Assembly: GCA_032716605.1 (NCBI GenBank)
Contig: CM064495.1
Span: 24,142,760-24,206,759, forward strand
Direction: 5' to 3'
Source of the DNA: Paralithodes platypus
Taxonomy: Eukaryota > Arthropoda > Malacostraca > Decapoda > Lithodidae
DNA: 64,000 bases
Shown one piece after another: positions 42,951-54,500 of this stretch (within the stretch, counting starts at the first letter, position 1; every line of letters starts with the position of its first letter). Position numbers and translations under genes: made by a program. Under the pieces are notes generated by a model. The model was not told the origin of the DNA, made no database searches, and saw nothing but the letters and a program-made list of their open reading frames with translations.

Positions 42951-45424
42951 CTGTGAAAGCAGTTACAAAGATGAACAGATATTTAATAGAAGGGTATAAT
43001 AAATTGTATGAACAGCATAAGCTTAATAATGAAATGTAAAAATAATGGCAAGCTATCAAATAATGCAATGTGAAAGTGAAAATCCAGATGGAATATTTTG
43101 ATAGTTGGACGAACGCTGTGGTGCTAGAGTACCTGTGTACCTTTAGGGCCGCTATCATTAAGAGGTGTGAGTGTTGCCATATGGATAGAGCTGCCAATAC
43201 GTATTTATTTATGATTAACAAAACCAAACTATGAATAATTGTATTGATAGATACTTAAGGATAGACACATTTTACACTCATGTTATATAAATATCAAATA
43301 CTTCCCTCACATTACTTCATCACATATGAAATATAGCAGGGTAAGCTAGATCAAGGCAATAATAAAACATATTCGAACTTGGCGGTCTACCACGACCACG
43401 AGAGAGAGGCAACAAGGGCTGCCATCAACTTTCTAAGCTTAATATATCTTACATGGCTTTGTTTACTATTTTAGATCAACATTTATGGCAAACCAAGACA
43501 ACTGTGCAGTATCAATCATTCTTTAACATGCTTTAGACAGTGATAAAATGGAATGAGATATTGCATGAGCTATGCCCTTTTAGATGGCAAAAAAGTAAGG
43601 CTATGCTGGGAATAACAATGATAATGTAATTTCCTTTTTAATCCTAGAGCTCCTTCCTTGGCTGAACATTAGAAATAAGGGCATCTCCCATTTTAATAGG
43701 GTAAAATTGCACAATAGCAAATACATTTGAACTAACACGCGGTAATCTTTATTCAATTTAAAAAAGTATCACTCTTTAGACAAGGTGATAAGGACTCAGA
43801 GAAACTGTATGATATAAGAAGGGTGACTGAGATAATATGTTACACACGAGCTATCTCTGTATTGATCTTTTAGTCACTCTCACCACCCAGTACCTACCAC
43901 CCTCCCCTCTCTCTCTCTCTCTTGAACCCACACGACAAAGGTAGTCTACACCCACGCTCGCTCTCTCTCTCTCTCTCTGTTGCACCCACATTTTCTTATA
44001 TCTACCCCAAATACTGGAGGATACTATACATAACTACTGTTCATGAGAACACACAAATACTCATCCGCACACAAAGATAAATACTGTATTTACAGATAGA
44101 TATAGTAAGCTATATTCTCTCACACACACATACACACTCACTCACTCACACACACACACACACACACACACACATAATATAATATTCAGCTCAAACCACC
44201 TCCCTGCACCAGCCCTCCATTCAGATCAAGACCTGGATCCTCTCATACACCAACACACACTCTGGTCAACCTATACTCCAGCCAACCTCCGCCATATTGG
44301 TGCGTATGGTGTTATTAGTCTCTCTTTACACTCATAATTTTCATAACCACAATACATATTTGGCAATACAGATACACGATATATACAGTATCATGGCACT
44401 TCCATTCATGATCACAAATATAATATCACCCCGTTCTTACAGTAGATCATTACGGCACCAAAATGGAGTCCATTGTGTAAGATGACCAATCTCTCTCTCT
44501 CTCTCTCCAAACCCTGCAAGGTTATTCACTTCTAACTGTTTTTATGTATTGTACAGTACCGGTACAGCAAATTGCCGGAGAACACAGAGTCGGGGAGAGA
44601 ACCTTCACATTTGCTATCCTTTCCTTCGTCTTCCCCTTACTCTTAGGGTTGCTATCTCTACTAGGATTAAGTCCTGACCACGTCGCAGGGATCATAAGAT
44701 CAGTGTGGCCACTGTATCAAAGTAAATCTCTCATACTCACCGGCACTGTGATATGACCGCCATGCACATAATACAATATGTAATATACAGTATATCTATG
44801 ACAATATTTAGTGATTTAGTGATTTAGCACAATTCCGATTCAGTTACAAATGTTTATGGACATTTGAGATTCAGTCAGTTCAAGATCTAAAGCTATAGCA
44901 GAGTAAACAAGGGAAATTAAAGTGTCATTAACAATATGCCCTTATAAGAGTATATTGGCAATCATAAACCTATCTATTATAGCAAGATCAACCACCATCA
45001 CTATACTCAATGATTGTATATAGCACCTGTCTTATAGGTTTGATTGTTTAGGGTATCCGTTATATCCGTACATCACAGTGTATATTAACCTTAAGAAATA
45101 TCAGCCAGCAGGTCATAATGCAAGGTGTTATGGCTGCCATAACCACTGCCCATAATGTGTACACAATGGTGGCCTACAACATGTCCTTCACAAATTACTG
45201 CCATTACAATGTTTACCTGGATCATTTTATATACGGTACCATATATAAATACAGTAGCAAAGTAAGTGTGTCTGTTTGTGGCGGCCTTGTTCAGAAACCA
45301 TTGGGACTATGGAGATTAGATTTGGGTGAGGTACTCTGGTTGTTTCAGAATAATATATTATCAAAGTGCACCTCTCTCGGGTTATTGTGACTAATTTTGT
45401 ATTTGCACATAGTACAGGTACCTC
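42951..45424. other. Non-coding region with microsatellites
   Basis: No convincing gene is present. Low-complexity stretches are (CT)n near 43,903-43,922 and 43,960-43,978, and (CA)n near 44,118-44,173. A frame of about 90 codons at 45,118 resembles nothing I know. Confidence 0.5.
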
Positions 45425-45434
45425 GGTTTTTGAG

Positions 45435-45624
<190 letters not shown>

Positions 45625-45656
45625 CACAAATACACGTGACATATCAATTTATTTTA

Positions 45657-45735
45657 CTCGCTAGGAAACTGAAACACGGAGCTGCAAGCTTTCGTCTGTA
45701 TTCCAAGACATCTTCCGACAGCTGCCGGAAATGTG
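45657..45735 (-). repeat. Terminal motif shared with 36,003-36,090
   Basis: On the minus strand: GGAAGATGTCTTGGAATAC, then AGACGAAAGCTTGCAGCTCC, then TTTCCTAGCGAGTAAAA. GTCT and AGAC pair as a short stem before GAAA. It lies directly beyond the compound microsatellite. Confidence 0.5.
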
Positions 45736-45954
45736 TGAGATATGTTTGTATTTACCAGCATGAGTGAAAAGGAGATGAGGCACACTCAACACATTGAATA
45801 ATCGAAAATTCATACTTCTGCATCAAACGACAAATCAACGAATGACCAAAGTGTTAACATAATAAGATAGTTTTATATGTATTTCACGATAATATTTTAA
45901 TCTGGTTTTTACATGTTCAAGTAAAACTCATCATAGCATCGCTATAATGCTCCG

Positions 45955-46605
45955 GCTCACTGTGACAGTTTCCTAAATTCGCAATACAACACAAATATCA
46001 TGACACTATACTCACAAAATCCTAAGTAACAAGCAAAACCAATATTGATTTAAGATATACAGTACCGGTAGTATGTTGATCATCTGACATTATCAATATG
46101 CATGCAAAGATATAATCAGTGAACACAATAAACAAAATGCTTGAAATATCAAGGACCTGGTGACAGCAGCCAGTTTTATGTTGCCGCCAAAAAAAATCCG
46201 TTTCTTGACACCGACTGTTAATTCATTCTAGTTTCTCACTGGTTTCTCTTGGAATAATAATAATTGAATCAAACAATTTTAGCTTCGTATCAGGTTTATA
46301 CACTATATGACAAAATATTCACAGTTAATATTTTTTTTTCTTCTATATATCTATATGTTTTCAGTTACATGAAAGGAATCGAACGAGAGAATCTATTACA
46401 CCATTTATAATATTGTTTAATATGTTCAATGTAATTGTTTCCGCTTGCATAGCCTATACATAATGTCAGATGATCAACATACTATATCTTAAAACAACAT
46501 TGGTTTTGCTTGCTACTGAGGATTTTGGGAGTAGGTTAGTGTAATGAGATTTGTTTTGTATTCCGAAAATAGCACTTAAAAGCACCGTATTTGATGTTTT
46601 TCAAT
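45955..46605. mobile_element. Fold-back element with ~150-bp inverted arms
   Basis: The left arm (about 45,955-46,112) includes AGTATGTTGATCATCTGACA and CAAGCAAAACCAATATTG. The right arm (about 46,445-46,605) contains the inverse of these words in the reverse order. Arm similarity is imperfect. The spacer of about 330 bases is AT-rich without an ORF. It could be a MITE or a fold-back element, and I cannot define its ends precisely. Confidence 0.5.
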
Positions 46606-46788
46606 TATTATAATATGTTATGTATATTTCATTGGCAAAAATATAAATAAGAAGAGAAAGGTACAGAAAATTTTCGTCTCTCATTGCCAATCATTGGCTA
46701 AAGTTTAAGTCCTGAAAGTCAATCAGGAGCGACCTCTGAAAATGTTCCTTGGTTCCAGATGCAAGCTTCAGTTGAATAGAGTATAGTG

Positions 46789-46881
46789 TTAACCCTTTCT
46801 GTACCGAGGACGTATTTTTATTTGTTTTCTGGCTACTATTACACGATTTGTTACAGTTTAAAATGGGCCTACAACAATTAA
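46789..46881 (+). mobile_element. Short TTAA MITE fragment, family of 47,991
   Basis: TTAACCCTTTCTGTACCGAG starts the copy and a second TTAA closes it at 46,878. CTGGCTACTATTACACGATT corresponds to CTAGCTATATTTAGACGAT in the copy at 47,991. Confidence 0.45.
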
Positions 46882-47240
46882 CAGGCTTCGATCTATCTCA
46901 CTTTACCCCTTCAGATGGATGATTATTACTTATTGATCTGTGGACTGACATCACTGAATTCAAATATTCCCGCCCAAAAATCGTCCAGCCGCGGCCAACA
47001 GAATAATCTTATCGCTCGTTTTTCACCCACAAATATCACCCCAACTGCATTTAAATACATTTCACGAGATAGAGGGAAGTCTGTACTACAATATTGCTAT
47101 CAACAAAAAATAGTGTATTAATAATGGTTATCGTAAATATCGTAAATTTCGTAAATATTTCTGCTGAAAATTGTGATTTTTTTCACTTCACCTCAAGATA
47201 TTTCCGAAACTTACTAAATAACTAATTTTGTTGTCAAACT
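46882..47240. other. Unassigned spacer
   Basis: This AT-rich stretch contains no gene that I can support. A short open frame at 46,915 has no recognisable motif. Confidence 0.4.
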
Positions 47241-48600
47241 AAATCACAGCTATTTTTTCCGCTGAACATGATGGCGGTGTTTAGAATATTCTATAATCAA
47301 TATTGGATTTTATAGAAATAAATCTATAACAATAGTTTTTCGCTCGCGTCAAAATCCATGCCGCACCGAAATATTCACTTTCAGTCGGATTTCACCCATA
47401 ATAATTGCTTTTTTTAGTTTTTTTTCCTATTGGCAAGAGGAAAGGTTATTCTATAAGATTCTATAAAAAAAAGATAATAAAAATATAATAATATGTGGAA
47501 TTTCACCGTAGGTGAAAGCATATCTTCAGTCCGCCCGAATTTGCCTTCCCCATTTTGACCGATACTTTGTAGGAAAATGGATATATTGTAAGCAAGGGCA
47601 TTATAGGATTTTTTCACTAGCTTTCCAATGGTATCTATATCATCAATGTACGATCAAAACTAATATTTTTCCCGAATATTTTAGTCCGTGTGGCGCGTAA
47701 TTTTTCGTCAGAGTTCCGGCCTCGCCGACTGGTCAAAATTTTCGCTTCACCTAATGCTCTATTTAAATATCATTTAAGGGTCGATACAGTTTTCAGATTT
47801 TAAATACGTATATCGGCAAATAATAGAGATTATTATTTTCAAAGAACCAGCTCTGTACGACAATTTATTTTATTTTATATGAATATTTTCATATGCACTT
47901 CTTACATCAAAAATTTCCGTCCGCCATGTTTTTCACACCTCTTTTCCCCCACCCATTTTCACCGATAAAATGTGGGACAATGGATATTTGTTAACCCTTT
48001 GAGTACCAGCGATGTGTGTTATATTGTATTCTAGCTATATTTAGACGATATTATGCAGCTTAAGAAGGATCTGTAGTATTTAAAAGAGTTGGTTGAGATA
48101 GTTTGAAGCCTTATTATTGTTAGAGGTCTTTCCTAAGCTGAATTAAATCGTCTAATAGTTCCAGAATATGATGCAAAGAACGTCCCTGGTACTATACGGG
48201 TTAAATCGCGCTATTTAGGATTTTTCATTAGCTTTCCAATGGTTAGTATATCATCAATGTACGATCAAAACTTCTATTTTTCCCGAATATTTTCTTGTCC
48301 ATGCGCCAAAATCACCGAATGGTCAACATTTTAAGTTCACTTGACGCTCTATTTAAACATCATTTAAGGATCGATACAGTTTTTAGATATTAATTTCCTA
48401 TATCGGCAATGCACACAGATTACTATAATCTTTGAACCAGCTCTGTACGACAAAAACTCTATTTTATATGAATATTTTCATATGCGCATACCTTACATCG
48501 AAAAATTTGAACTGAACTTACCTTAAACTTCGTCTGTTGACCGTAATATGTTAACCCAATATGTATCGAGACTATCCAACCAAATTTCAGTCATTTTCAA
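47241..48600 (+). mobile_element. Diverged copy of the AT-rich core of the 2.25-kb element
   Basis: It begins at ACTAAATCACAGC and follows the core order: CTGAACATGATGGCGGTGTT, ATAGAAATAAATCTATAAC, GAATTTCACCGTAGGTGAAA, CAGTCCGCCC, TGGGACAATGGATATT, then AGAACCAGCTCTGTACGAC and CTTACCTTAAACTT. It lacks both GC-rich ends and TIRs. A short MITE splits it at 47,991, and part of the core is duplicated downstream (48,215-48,590). Divergence from the array copies is much higher than among them. The core module therefore predates or is independent of the TIR caps. Confidence 0.7.
47991..48204 (+). mobile_element. 206-bp TTAA MITE inserted in the diverged core
   Basis: TTAA is present on both sides. 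The left end CCCTTTGAGTACCAGCGATG and the inverted right end CCCGTATAGTACCAGGGACG form an imperfect 20-bp TIR. Comparison with the array core shows extra sequence exactly here. Confidence 0.65.
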
Positions 48601-48899
48601 TGATATACATTATCACTTATATCACATAAAGCCACTCTATGACGATATATCCAGGGGGCGGCCATGTTTAAATGTCCGGCCCACGCGTCCTCCCAGCCTG
48701 GCTGGCTGCATCAAACTGAGGAATTTCCACATTCAGAGCTCACTCGCTTAGGGATGTTTTTACCTTAAAGTGTTGCAAGTTACATCACGTAAATCCTGAG
48801 ATTCTCAGTGACACGCTGGCGAAAGAATTGACGCGATCACGTATATAATAACTTATCTAGGTTTAAATAAGTTTCACCATGTTTTGCCCGGGATTATAT

Positions 48900-48955
48900 A
48901 CGCGATCGCGTCATAATCGGTGTTTGGTCCAAAGTACTTATATACGCGATCGCGT
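48900..48955. repeat. Two copies of the palindrome ACGCGATCGCGT
   Basis: The 12-bp palindromes occur at 48,900-48,911 and 48,944-48,955, each inside TATACGCGATCGCGTCATA. A related, inverted word (GACGCGATCACGTATATA) lies near 48,830. Confidence 0.75.
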
Positions 48956-48973
48956 CATATCAGACTGAGGGGG

Positions 48974-49074
48974 TTAACCTTTTATCCTACCTCAGATCCT
49001 TCTACACTGTACAAAATCGTCTAAATATAGCAAGCATATAATTAAAAAGACGTCGCCGGTACAGAAGGGTTTAA
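48974..49074 (-). mobile_element. Short TTAA MITE copy, inverted
   Basis: On the minus strand: TTAAACCCTTCTGTACCGGC, then TGCTATATTTAGACGATTTT and GAAGGATCTGAGG, matching the copy at 47,991 in order. TTAA flanks both ends. It appears internally deleted. Confidence 0.5.
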
Positions 49075-50015
49075 TGAGGTAATTACTCACCAAATATTAC
49101 AGGACAACTGGTCAGAGGTTGACTGGAACTTACCTGGGGAAGACACAACATACGACAATTAATACATGGACAGATTAATAATGATAATATTATTAATAAT
49201 AATAATTGTTATGCCCTGATTTTATACAGGATTAACAATTGGATATGGCGAGTTCTACTCCACTGGGACTTCCAAGTTCAGATATGCACATATAATATGA
49301 AAGGAAAACTGAGGATAAGTATATCACAAAATATGGTTTAATAATACAGCTTTATTTCCCTCGCACTAAATAATCTGAAACTGAAACATATAGAAACACG
49401 TATCACTGCCAGTGAAAAATAGCACTTAATTATATCCCTGACTCCGAGCACAGTCGCGGAGCTAGATCGGGAGCACTTATTTGTAGAACGCTTCACTCAA
49501 TCCTCGAGATAGTTTTTAAGACACTAGAGTGGGTGGTGGAGGAGTAGTTCTTAGTAGTGGGATGACCACTGTCACTTTCTCGCAGTAATGTCACGGTGTT
49601 TAAAGTTCAAGGTCAAGTATCCCTACGAGTATACAGCTAGTCGCATAGAAAATGGGGAGTCATGGGTAGACTCTAAGATTTTAAACACTCGATACTTTAC
49701 CCACTAGTTGTCACTCTCTCTTCTTCTCTTGGTCTTCCGGCGTGGTAACTTCTCGATGGACGTCTCCGGTGAACACTTCTGGAGGCGATTGGTTCTCGTT
49801 GGCTGCTTCCCTGTAGGCCGTCTAGGTGGGCCGGCTGTGTGAAGTAGTTACAGATGGGTTGATTGGGCTTGAGATCTTAAGTATGGCTCCGTAACATATA
49901 GTAACCGTCTGGCGAATTACTGTTGGGCACCATACCGAACTAACGCGAGTATTTCAGAGGTAGGAGAAACTACTCGACTGTTCTGACCAGTATATCAACC
50001 GTTGATGAAGTCCTG
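49075..50015. other. Non-coding sequence
   Basis: I see no gene here. The start of the stretch includes an (AAT)-rich segment near 49,180-49,205. Confidence 0.4.
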
Positions 50016-50906
50016 TTAAGGGGACCGACCGGATAATTACGCTACTTCCAGGTCTTACTATCAATTTAAATGAAATTTTGCACAGGTGTATATGACCATA
50101 AAACTAGATAAACAAATTTTTTATTTTATTTTATTTTTGCTTTTTTCTTGCAATTTAGGTAAAAAAAAATTGAAAATCATAGTACTGCAGAAAATGATAA
50201 ACTCCTACAGAAATCCCCATAGCACATGTTTTATGTGATCAAACAACTCACAAAAGGTGTATCTATAGTTTCTATAAAACACATTTTATATATTTTGTGT
50301 ATTTGTTCGATTTAGGTGATGACGGATTCAGGCGAATATATTTATACAAAAATTACAACTTTGATGACATATTGTGAACAAATTTAAATTATTAGAGTAA
50401 ATTTGGTTTATAGGCCTTTTAGTGTTTTTAATTACCTTTCCAATGGTATATACACCATTCTTATAGGTCCAATAATAACTGTAAAATAACATCCGATAGT
50501 GCGGCAATATAGGTTCTGAGAAAAACAGGTGAAAGTCTAAGGTCATTAGGTGAACATTTTTACTTTTGTTTTTTAGATTTACAATATTTTATGTGGGAAC
50601 ATGGCAAAGTAGAAGATAAAGCATATGGTAGGTTGTAGAGTAGCTTACGCTCTTTCGATTTATATAGGTATGCTCCTCGTACGACCAGTAGTTACTGAGC
50701 ATGTTAATTTCAAAGTTCGCTATATAACGTTTTTAGAATTACAGGAAAAGTTTGGAAAACATAAAAAAATACTATTTCCAATGGGTTTTCACTAATAACA
50801 TTTCACTGGCTTATGAAGGGATGTTGACTCTTGTTGAGTAAACACCTATTGGTGTTTTCAGGATTTCGAGTTTTTTAAGCCTAAATTAACCGGTCTGTCC
50901 CCTTAA
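50016..50906. mobile_element. 883-bp TTAA element with GGGGAC termini
   Basis: TTAA flanks both ends (50,016-50,019 and 50,903-50,906). The left end reads GGGGACCGACCGGATAATT and the inverted right end GGGGACAGACCGGTTAATT, agreeing at 17 of 19 positions. The interior is AT-rich without a coding frame. TIR and TTAA suggest a non-autonomous piggyBac-like element of a family different from the shorter MITEs. Confidence 0.65.
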
Positions 50907-51188
50907 GGTACTCTCGGACTAGGATCATAAATACCGAGTCTTATGTGGTCGATATCGGACGAACGCACTAATTTCAGTTAAAGTGATCTTACTGTATGCC
51001 CTGATCTTTATGAGAGGTTCGGGGGACCCGTGGCGGTGTTTAAACCTTTAAGTTACACAGTCATATGGGAGGCCACAGACTCAGTGTACCAAGGACTTGT
51101 CTCTGCAGAGTGCCCGTGAGGGTATCTCGCCAAGCCCGATCTCTAACACAGCGGTCTTAGAGGTTTTGAGATTACCTGTGCCGAGTGG

Positions 51189-51502
51189 CAGTGTTCATTT
51201 TGAAACAGGGAACCAATAGAGAGGGCGGCAGGCCGTAGTCTCCCTACTTTTCACTGTCGAAAAGTGGGACCTCGCGGGGGAGCCTATGTTACGTCGGCAG
51301 GCCGAACGATAACAAAGTTCCTCAACAAGGACACTGGAGTTTCCGGCAGTGTTCACTTTACCACAGGGAACTAATAGAGAGGGCGGCAGGCTGTAGTCTC
51401 TCTACTTTTCACTGTGGAAAAGTGGAACCTCGCAGAGGAGTCTATGTCACATCGGCAGGCCGAACGATGACAACGTTCCTCAACAAGGACACTGGGGTTT
51501 CC
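51189..51502. repeat. 158-bp tandem duplication
   Basis: Two units (51,189 and 51,347 starts) share CAGTGTTCA, AGAGAGGGCGGCAGGC, TACTTTTCACTGT and TCGGCAGGCCGAACGATRAC. They differ at about one position in ten. Confidence 0.8.
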
Positions 51503-51544
51503 CACTCTAGAGTTATTGTGACAAGCCACAACTATCGACAACTT

Positions 51545-52122
51545 GTAGTCTCAGAAGGAATATCGGCAGGCCCTATACATCCTTCACTAGACTAGCTAGT
51601 CACCCCCCTAAGTAGGATATCTACGTAAGCTAGGCAGGCCTGGTTCTAACGAGATCCCTAGGATAGGGTTGGTGGGTTAACGGGGACTGGTAGTCTTAGA
51701 TGGAATATCGGCAGGCCGTATACATCCTTCACTAGACTGACTAGTAACCGCCTAAGTAGGATATCTACGTTAGCTAGGCAGGCCTGATTCTAACGAGATC
51801 CCTAGGATAGGGTTGGTGGGTTAACGGGGACTGGTAGTCTTAGAAGGAATATCGGCAGGCCGTATACATCCTTCACTAGACTGACTAGTAACCGCCTAAG
51901 TAGGATATCTACGTTAGCTAGGCAGGCCTGATTCTAACGAGATCCCTAGGATAGGGTTGGTGGGTTAACGGGGACTGGTAGTCTTAGAAGGAATATCGGC
52001 AGGCCGTATACATCCTTCACTAGACCAACTAGTAACCGCCTAAGTAGGATCTCCAAGTTAGCTAGGCAGGCCTGATTCTTAACTTGGATCCCTAGTTTAG
52101 GGTTTTACAGACAGTATATATA
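51545..52122. repeat. 144-bp tandem array, four units
   Basis: Units start at 51,545, 51,691, 51,835 and 51,979. The middle units are almost identical: TAGTCTTAGAAGGAATATCG, GGCAGGCCGTATACATCC, then TAGGATATCTACG and AGCTAGGCAGGCCTGATT. GGCAGGCC occurs twice per unit and also in the preceding 158-bp duplication. Confidence 0.9.
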
Positions 52123-52628
52123 CTTTTCGGCAGGCCGTATTAATCTCACTGAATGGAGAGCAATGTTCAGCTTTCTTAAGTGACTAACTTTTTATGAAGC
52201 TTCCCAATTGCCTAACTTTCCTCAAAAATCCTGTACTGGTATTGCAGATTACTGAGTGCACTCCTGTGATACCTTTAAGATGATAAGGGCATGGGGAGTT
52301 CTCTTAGATGGGGTCCTTGAACCCTTCTTACACTGCTGGTCGGGTCTCCTTCAATAAAAGGTAATTACTCGGTGGTGGTGTGATGAATAAGGTAAATTAA
52401 TGTCTCTAGAGTAGGCTACTTCATCAGAGTTAAGTTATAAAATCATAGGGGGTTGGGGTTACTTCAATAGACCTCTGAAAAACAATAAAAGTGGGGGAAG
52501 TGAAGGAATTCCGAGTTTTTAGCTCTCGGGGGAGGATTGGTGGTGCCGGGTGCATCGAAGGTGTGTCGTTTGGACCGGACAGGTGAGGGTCGCGATGCGT
52601 GGGAGACAATGTTATTCTTTCTCCCTCT
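52123..52628. other. Non-coding sequence
   Basis: No gene or repeat is recognised in this stretch. Confidence 0.4.
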
Positions 52629-52988
52629 TTCTCGTGGTGGTGTTGGCTGGGGTTTTACTACTGATCGTGGTTGATAGTAATTTTAGGCATCAGAACATGT
52701 AGATCTCTCCCGGCATGGTGGTGTCTGCAGGGTTGTGTACGTATCTACCCTCCTGGTGCGGGTTGGTAGGCCTGTGTGTACACCAGGTGTGTACACCAGG
52801 TGTGTACACCAGGTATTTGACGTACTCTCGTGGTGGTGTTGGCTGGGTTTTACTACTGATCCTGGTTGATAGCAATTTTTGGCATAAGAATATATAAATC
52901 TCTCTCGGCATGGTGGTGTCTACAGGGCTATGTACATATCTATCTTCCTGGTTCATGTTGGTAGGCCTGTGTGTACACCAGGTATTTA
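52629..52988. repeat. ~197-bp tandem duplication with GTGTGTACACCAG units
   Basis: CTCTCGTGGTGGTGTTGGCT opens both units (52,629 and 52,826). The first unit contains three tandem copies of GTGTGTACACCAG and the second only one. The short frames that span it on both strands are by-products of the duplication. Confidence 0.8.
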
Positions 52989-53284
52989 AACCTCCAGAGC
53001 GCCCCCTCTCGGGGCGCGGGAGCGGCAGATCTCCCGCGCTATTTTACCTGGGGACGAGGATTTCCAGGGGACTCTTATATACAAAAAAAGCAGGTGTGAT
53101 TTGTAGAACTAGTAAACTAGTTGAAGAATTTCAAAAAAAGGCATGTGTGTCAAATGTGTGGAAAATAATGTTCCGGGTTCTATTGAAGTATAGGTTCACA
53201 TCTTATTGCATAACAAAGTTTTCATACAGGCATACAATGGATTCATCTGACATTGATTTCTTCGATAGTGAAGATTCTTAACAT

Positions 53285-53430
53285 TACTTCTCGATTCTCC
53301 CCCGAGTATATTGTGAGATGGGAAGAACCGATAACACAAGAATACATGGATTATTACTTCTCAAATCTCCCTTGAGTATATTATGAGTCAGGGGAAACAA
53401 ATACACAGGAATACATGGTTGATCATAACG
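53285..53430. repeat. ~70-bp direct duplication
   Basis: ATTACTTCTC...GAGTATATT.TGAG...ACAC.GGAATACATGG occurs twice in succession with moderate divergence. Confidence 0.6.
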
Positions 53431-53725
53431 CTGGTTTATTTTGGTTATATAGGGTTATGCTAACATTATTTAAAATAGAATACAATTGTAAGGAAGTGAG
53501 TTCAACCGGCTTCAGAATGGCTGGCTAAATAATATCCTCCTTTTCGTGGGGGTATTATGTTTGATGTTCCGACCTGGTGTGCCGGGGCGTGGACTCGTGG
53601 GTGAGCTCTGTCGTCCTCGTTCCGGCGTGACTTGACCCAGTGCCGCGACTCGTCGATTTGGGGTACTCTTCTTCACCTTCTTCTGGGGTATGGGCGATGC
53701 CTCTGGTTGGCGTTTTCACGGAATT

Positions 53726-53727
<2 letters not shown>

Positions 53728-53758
<31 letters not shown>
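53728..53758. repeat. (AAT)n microsatellite
   Basis: This is a run of about ten AAT units. Confidence 0.9.
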
Positions 53759-53759
<1 letters not shown>

Positions 53760-54188
53760 AATATCATTATTAATATTGTTGTATATAATATGATAATCTT
53801 GTACCTAGGGAGTTGGAATAATTTGACAGTTAATCATGGACTGAGACTTTATTTCATAAACCCTTCTTATCCAGGTTCTTTCTCTCCTTACTATTTGTAT
53901 TCCCCACTTCTAACTGAGATATATTTAAATATGCGGACAGGGTTTGAATATTCCATTTGCAGTGTGTGACTTGATCCCTTGGAATTATGAATACCCATGA
54001 CAATTTACCACTATGAACGTTATTCACTACTTGATTCATTGTCGAACTTTGGGTTCCACAAATAACAAACTTAAAGGAAACTATATTAGAGCACTTTCAG
54101 CTTAGTGACTGATTAGAAATTGTATTCGAGCTACGTTAGTATCCTAATCCCTTCGTAATATATATTTCCGCAATAAGTAGATTTCCTT

Positions 54189-54500
54189 TTAACCCATCCA
54201 GTACCAGCGACGGCCCTGATCCGTCAGTACAATAGGGTTACATTAGTACCAGCGACAGCTCTCACCCGTCACTAATATACAACCCTTGTTCCTGCTAATA
54301 TCAAGCAAGAGCCGCTAACATGATTTGAAGGCACTGCAGTGAGGTGTTGGCAACACTGCTCATCTTCCCAACGCAGCAAATGCAGAGCGGTGATTGGCTG
54401 CTCGGTTTATATCGGAACTAGTCTGTGTGTGTGAGAGAGGAGGGTCACGTCCGTCCCGGTCCGGGATTTTTCGACTATCCTGCGGGATACTGGTGATTAA
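54189..54500 (+). mobile_element. Possible TTAA MITE
   Basis: It starts TTAACCCATCCAGTACCAGC and may end at GGATACTGGTGATTAA, whose inverse shares CCAGTA. The first 90 bases contain two tandem-like ACCAGCGACRGC words. The right end is uncertain. Confidence 0.35.

Noticed and set aside
45118..45390. 90-codon open frame (MQGVMAAITTAHNVYT...)
   Set aside because: It has no recognisable domain, sits next to microsatellite DNA and is within the chance range for AT-rich sequence.
49208..52500. A further large LTR beginning TGTTATGCCCTGATTTTATA
   Set aside because: The start resembles the solo LTR at 19,733, but I could not find a matching end, a second copy or a primer-binding site.
52910..53281. 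Open frame of about 120 codons ending in DSSDIDFFDSEDS
   Set aside because: Its first half lies in a DNA duplication, and the rest (KKAGVICRTSKLVEEFQKK region) matches no family I can name. There is no transposase or host motif, so I did not call a gene.
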